From: Coraliomargarita_B sp047921335
Lineage (GTDB): Bacteria; Verrucomicrobiota; Verrucomicrobiia; Opitutales; Coraliomargaritaceae
Length of the DNA: 64,000 nucleotides
Reading direction: 5' to 3'
Assembly (NCBI GenBank): GCA_047921335.1
Contig: JBLRWI010000006.1
Span: forward strand, 1 to 64,000
Part shown: positions 59,413 to 64,000 of the stretch, in pieces
How the letters are laid out: each line of letters starts with the position of its first letter
Position numbering within the stretch: the first letter of the stretch is position 1
Notes under the pieces: model-generated
Database searches by the model: none
What the model was told of the DNA's origin: nothing
Seen by the model: only the letters and a program-made list of their open reading frames with translations
Translations under genes and position numbers: made by a program

Positions 59413-59736
59413 GTGACTGAAGATGTAAAACGCACAAAGGCTTGGATCGGCGATGCCGTGCTGGCACTCTTTGCCCGCGAGTGGATTTTACGGCAAAATT
59501 GGATCCAGCCGAAAGAACGGGCCGAGCGTTTTATCGAGATGACCTCGAATAAATTCCTCTCTGCCATCGGGCAACCCACGGCGATGGAGGCCGAGATCGG
59601 AGTGATCTACGAGCGCGACGGCCTGGAAGCGGCCTTCCTACACATCGAGGCGACCTACCTGCCGCTCTTCGAGAAGCAACAGGCCAAAGCGAAACAACCC
59701 GGCAACTACCGGCATAAGCGGAAGAAGAAAAAATAG
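59413..59736 (+). CDS. Small RNase III-like domain protein, probably catalytically altered
   Basis: This 107-residue protein is read from a GTG start. It aligns with the RNase III core: KAWIGDAVLALFAREWIL resembles EFLGDAVLGLVVAEYL, and AMEAEIGVIYERDGLEAA resembles VEALIGAIYLDGGLEAA. Of the four metal ligands, Asp14 and Glu59 remain. The Glu before GD is Ala10, and the Asp three residues before Glu59 is Thr56. There is no double-stranded-RNA-binding domain, but the C-terminus is strongly basic (KRKKKK). It could be an RNA-binding relic or a mini-III-like protein. No upstream ATG exists in the open frame. Confidence 0.7.
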   Translation: MTEDVKRTKAWIGDAVLALFAREWILRQNWIQPKERAERFIEMTSNKFLSAIGQPTAMEAEIGVIYERDGLEAAFLHIEATYLPLFEKQQAKAKQPGNYRHKRKKKK

Positions 59737-59891
59737 AGGAAAAAATAATTAGTGGCAGAACCATTTTAATTGTTACCCAAAGAGGTTCAGCAGCCGGTAA
59801 GGATTTTTCTTGGCAGACTTGATAATTCTGCAATATTACAACCCGCTTTAGTATTAACCCCATGTATTAATAATAAACCACTACTCCTGCC

Positions 59892-60722
59892 ATGAAACGA
59901 ACACTCCTCATCCCATCTCTTGCATTCGCCAGCCTTGCGTTCGCCAGCCTCGTATCCGCCAACGCGACGATTTCGATCGTCAACAGCGCGGGAGGCTTCC
60001 TCGGAGATAATAAAGCACAAGTCACCACTGCCCATAACGGCACCGAACAGATCAACTTCGATGCCACCGGAGCGAGCAAACTGGTGGTGACCATCGCCTC
60101 CGAATCCGGCTTCAGTAACAGAGCCGTCACAGGCATGACATTGAGCTTCAACGGAGAGGCGATGAATCTGGCGGTATTGGGAAACACACGTGGTGTGGAA
60201 ACCAATGATGCCGGCGGTGTCGCCATCTTTTACCTCGACAACCCATTTCAAGGTGCAGCGACTTTCTCTGTTGGCATCACAACGACAGCCGGCAACCCGA
60301 ACGGTGGGTTTGCATCGATCTTCGGCCTGGCTGGCACGGCTGACGGCGTCGGGAATACCAACGCATCGTGGGTGACGCAAAGCACCGCTGGCGAGGTTTC
60401 CACCACACTCACTACATCTGCGCAAAATTCATGGGTGCTCGGCGCCGTGCAAAATTCCGGGACCAACAACGGTGCGGGCACACCCAGCGTCGTCTCACCG
60501 CTAACCCTCGGCCACAACGGCTTTTGGGGAAGCCAATGGGGCAGCGCCGCGACGGGCTATCAAACCGTCGTGGAAGACGGCACGGCGATTACACCCACCT
60601 TCAACACCAATGCAGGCGCGAACATCCAGATCATCGCCGCCGAATTCCAAGCCATCCCCGAGCCAAGTGCAGCCTTGCTGGCCTGCCTCGGCATGCTGGC
60701 GCTGATCCGCCGTCGCCGTTAA
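59892..60722 (+). CDS. PEP-CTERM sorting-domain protein
   Basis: This 276-residue secreted protein has a signal peptide (about 1-24) and a mature beta-rich domain of unknown function (about 25-250). It ends in a PEP-CTERM tail: IPEPSAALLACLGMLAL followed by IRRRR. Such proteins are expected to be cleaved and attached by an exosortase, which is not encoded here. The gene stands alone, 155 bases downstream of the RNase III-like gene. Confidence 0.88.
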   Translation: MKRTLLIPSLAFASLAFASLVSANATISIVNSAGGFLGDNKAQVTTAHNGTEQINFDATGASKLVVTIASESGFSNRAVTGMTLSFNGEAMNLAVLGNTRGVETNDAGGVAIFYLDNPFQGAATFSVGITTTAGNPNGGFASIFGLAGTADGVGNTNASWVTQSTAGEVSTTLTTSAQNSWVLGAVQNSGTNNGAGTPSVVSPLTLGHNGFWGSQWGSAATGYQTVVEDGTAITPTFNTNAGANIQIIAAEFQAIPEPSAALLACLGMLALIRRRR

Positions 60723-61045
60723 TGCCATAGTATTGCTTTAACCGCGATTCGGCAAAACCTGTTACAAGCTACCCGCGTGACGGGCGAGGATGGGAGGGGT
60801 GGAAGGATGGGTGGAAGAAAGGAACCTACTCGGCGAAGCCTCTGCGCTCTTGCCGAACTGTGCCTGTCTTCGGAATCGAGCCCCCGGACAGAGGTAATCC
60901 TCATCGGCTGCGGCGCGGCTCACGGAGACGTTCACCCTTCCAAGCGGGATTGACCAGATAGCAGCACGGCAACTACCCCTGAACTCCAAGATTTTTTCCG
61001 AATCGAAGGCTTGGCCTGGAAGAATTGGAGTATTTGATACGGGTT
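60723..61045. other. Non-coding gap upstream of mutS
   Basis: This 323-base spacer holds no recognisable protein, tRNA or repeat of the families seen elsewhere. A small CCCG/CGGG hairpin near 60773-60785 and a purine-rich stretch (GGATGGGAGGGGTGGAAGG) near 60788-60806 are the only visible structure. The mutS promoter should lie here. Confidence 0.5.
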
Positions 61046-63602
<2,557 letters not shown>

Positions 63603-63699
63603 GCGAAACTAGCGGAGCTACAAAAAACTATTTCCGTAGCTCGCTGGCGATAGCCAGGGAGACAGAGCCGCCCGAGGCAAGGAGTAAACTTCGCGCTTG
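63603..63699. repeat. REP-like element and imperfect hairpin after mutS
   Basis: AGCGGAGCTAC (63611-63621) and GTAGCTCGCT (63636-63645) are complementary apart from one bulged base and could form a hairpin after mutS. GTAGCTCGCTGGCGATAGCC (63636-63655) matches the dispersed REP-like core also seen, inverted, at 7564-7583. Confidence 0.6.

Positions 63700-64000
<301 letters not shown>

Overview
The window is about 64 kb of moderately GC-rich, densely coding bacterial chromosome. It contains one 43-base run of N (51634-51676) and one probable single-base frameshift, in mutS, so it looks like a draft or metagenome assembly. The gene content suggests a Gram-negative Verrucomicrobiota of the Opitutia/Puniceicoccales (Coraliomargarita-like) type, probably aerobic and salt-exposed. 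The evidence is two PEP-CTERM proteins, a TamA/TamB pair, a fused ccoN-ccoO cbb3 oxidase gene, an ExbB with a DUF2341/LamG head, and sucrose-synthesis genes next to an amylosucrase. This assignment is inferred from gene content and was not tested by phylogeny.

Layout. 1-6210: a short inverted-repeat region, then tamB-tamA on the minus strand with a 4-base overlap. 6643-7512: gluQ, whose 3' end lies inside a 67-base direct repeat. 7720-30270: the main feature, an all-minus-strand block of eleven genes. In transcription order these are a PEP-CTERM protein, a PstS-like binding protein, an intrinsic terminator, an unknown anchored protein, a TpsB transporter, a DUF2341-LamG-ExbB fusion, ExbD, TonB, a porin, a coiled-coil protein, a parvulin isomerase and a 3765-residue TpsA exoprotein. 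I read it as a two-partner secretion system coupled to its own proton-motive-force transducer. It resembles, from memory, the Pseudomonas aeruginosa Pdt locus, with distinctive additions.

30658-39646: a PocR-AraC regulator diverges from a complete cbb3 oxidase locus (unknown Cys-rich gene, ccoS, ccoNO, ccoQ, ccoP, ccoG, a short ccoH-position gene, ccoI). Two GATC tandem-repeat palindromes with a 9-base period flank ccoG and the ccoH-position gene. 39826-44644: a DUF11 lipoprotein, a ComF-type phosphoribosyltransferase, accD with a lost zinc ribbon, surE and a YbgC-type thioesterase. 44745-47540: a single-gene TOTE-type primase-helicase-nuclease, a probable conflict/defence element. 47809-50340: an O-antigen-ligase-like membrane protein.

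50344-55380: sucrose metabolism (amylosucrase and sucrose-phosphate synthase, with a divergent sucrose-phosphate phosphatase), plausibly osmolyte synthesis and recycling. 55437-57780: an ECF sigma factor, a membrane protein in the anti-sigma position, and an HtrA-like protein that has lost its whole catalytic triad. 57835-63602: a methyltransferase-glycosyltransferase fusion, a degenerate RNase III-like domain, a PEP-CTERM protein and mutS. 63700-64000: the 5' part of RNase P RNA, cut by the window edge. A REP-like repeat family (core GGCGATAGCC and variants) appears near 7.5, 30.6, 42.4 and 63.6 kb.
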